A stretch of DNA of 64,000 bases. It comes from Piliocolobus tephrosceles. Lineage: Eukaryota > Chordata > Mammalia > Primates > Cercopithecidae. The stretch is taken from the NCBI RefSeq assembly GCF_002776525.5, contig NC_045439.1, positions 162,475,016 to 162,539,015 on the forward strand. The letters run 5' to 3'. Made by a program: the position numbers and the translations under genes. The notes beneath the pieces were generated by a model that ran no database searches, had not been told where the DNA came from, and was given only the letters and a program-made list of their open reading frames with translations. Below are positions 63,259 through 64,000 of the stretch, piece by piece; the stretch's first letter is position 1, and each line of letters starts with the position of its first letter.

Positions 63259-63787
63259 AAAATAAAAATGAAAATGCCTGTGTGTAAATTTTCCTCCAAA
63301 ATTATGCATGCATCTTCCCAGTAAACTTACTAATGATTCTGTTCGCAAGGCAGCACTTCTTTAAAGACTCAGATACAAGATAAAGCAAGTTAAATGACCC
63401 TCATGTTTATATGCCTGGCAGAAAAGCTAGGTGACCACTCTCATTCTAAAAATAAACTTCTTGTTATGTTGTTCTTTCACATCGGTATCAGATCCATTTA
63501 GAATCATCTGTAATTTAAAAACTAATCCTATTTTTGTATTCCACGAAAAAGAGACATTAGAAGTGACTTGAATCATTATTGAAAAGCACTAAATAAAAGG
63601 AAGAAAATAAAATTTATTTTGGGGGGATTTTGATAGCAATATGTACCTTTTTGTTTAGTTTCATTTTTGTGTTCTCATCTGTTTAGTTTTACTGCTAAGG
63701 GAGTGTTTTCTCTTTTTGTTGTTTATTTCCCCAAGGGCAAGAAGAATGAGTCATTAGTGTCTGTGAACTTAGAGACTGCGCAGAGTG

Positions 63788-63873
63788 GTGGCCGCTCCGC
63801 CTCTGTGGGGTAGAGCACATGAGGGCAACCGTGGCCGCTCCGCCTCTGTGGGGTAGAGCACATGAGGGCAACC
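63788..63873. repeat. 43-bp perfect tandem duplication
   Basis: gtggccgctccgcctctgtg starts both copies (63788-63830 and 63831-63873), which are identical. The unit is GC-rich with CpGs. Confidence 0.95.
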
Positions 63874-64000
63874 GTGCTTCCACCAGCATTCCTGCGATTA
63901 AGCTTTGCAGTGAGTGAATTTCTTTCGCTCTTTTATATTATGTCATTTCTTGAATCTTAACATTTCTCAAGACAGTTAAGAATATAAAAGTTACATGACT

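Larger units (their letters stand above)
50562..64000 (-). other. OCA2: OCA2 intron 19, partial
   Basis: Everything upstream of exon 20 in transcription order is inferred to be intron 19, because exon 19 was not seen. 52090-53260 and 62200-62880 are unique-looking with nothing recognised. The rest is mainly L1 and Alu. Confidence 0.8.

Noticed and set aside
50562..64000. OCA2 exon 19
   Set aside because: No minus-strand match to the expected preceding residues (...FVLME) was seen. It is presumably beyond the window.

Overview
This is a stretch of primate nuclear DNA. It carries Alu SINEs of several ages, primate-type L1, MIR/L2/MER5-type old mammalian repeats, and exons with canonical GT/AG splice sites. 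The only protein-coding gene I can support is OCA2, the melanosomal P protein. It lies on the minus strand and is represented by four internal coding exons. By exact fit to the 838-residue human numbering as I remember it, these are exons 20 to 23, residues about 694-811. The whole window is therefore inside the OCA2 transcription unit. Some Alus carry a right-arm 'gatccggcc' variant that I associate with Old World monkey AluYR, and two residues differ from the human protein I remember. A cercopithecoid monkey draft assembly is the likely source, but the species is inferred, not proven.

Layout, with OCA2 read from high to low coordinates. 50562-64000 is intron 19: an old L1M on the minus strand split by a younger primate L1 with a visible target-site duplication, an AluJ, and several short tandem duplications. 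50502-50561 is exon 20. Intron 20 is only 591 bp. 49806-49910 is exon 21. 31272-49805 is intron 21 (18.5 kb): Alus, an L1 cluster, MLT1, MER5-like and L2/MIR fragments, a 56-bp minisatellite and a 100-N gap. 31178-31271 is exon 22. 25148-31177 is intron 22 (6.0 kb), with a 31-bp minisatellite. 25054-25147 is exon 23. 1-25053 is part of the last intron: Alus, L1/HAL1-like elements, an ERV-type LTR, an L2 fragment and a 500-bp CA-rich tract. The terminal coding exon (human residues 812-838) and exons 1-19 were not found.

The four exons join in frame (phases 0, 0, 1 and 2 at the successive junctions). They encode the C-terminal membrane part of the transporter, including the conserved IDNIPFTATM and [12 protein letters not shown] segments. 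No exon has a frameshift or stop, so the gene looks intact here.

I found no undescribed biological system. The most useful observations are these: the four exons; five 10-N gaps that all sit at tandem or duplicated sequence, so local copy number is unreliable; a clean nested L1 insertion; a recent AluY with perfect target-site duplications; a 58-bp repeat present twice 1.8 kb apart; a perfect 14-bp hairpin in intron 21; and several small tandem duplications. The remaining open reading frames are chance frames in repeats or GC-rich intron.
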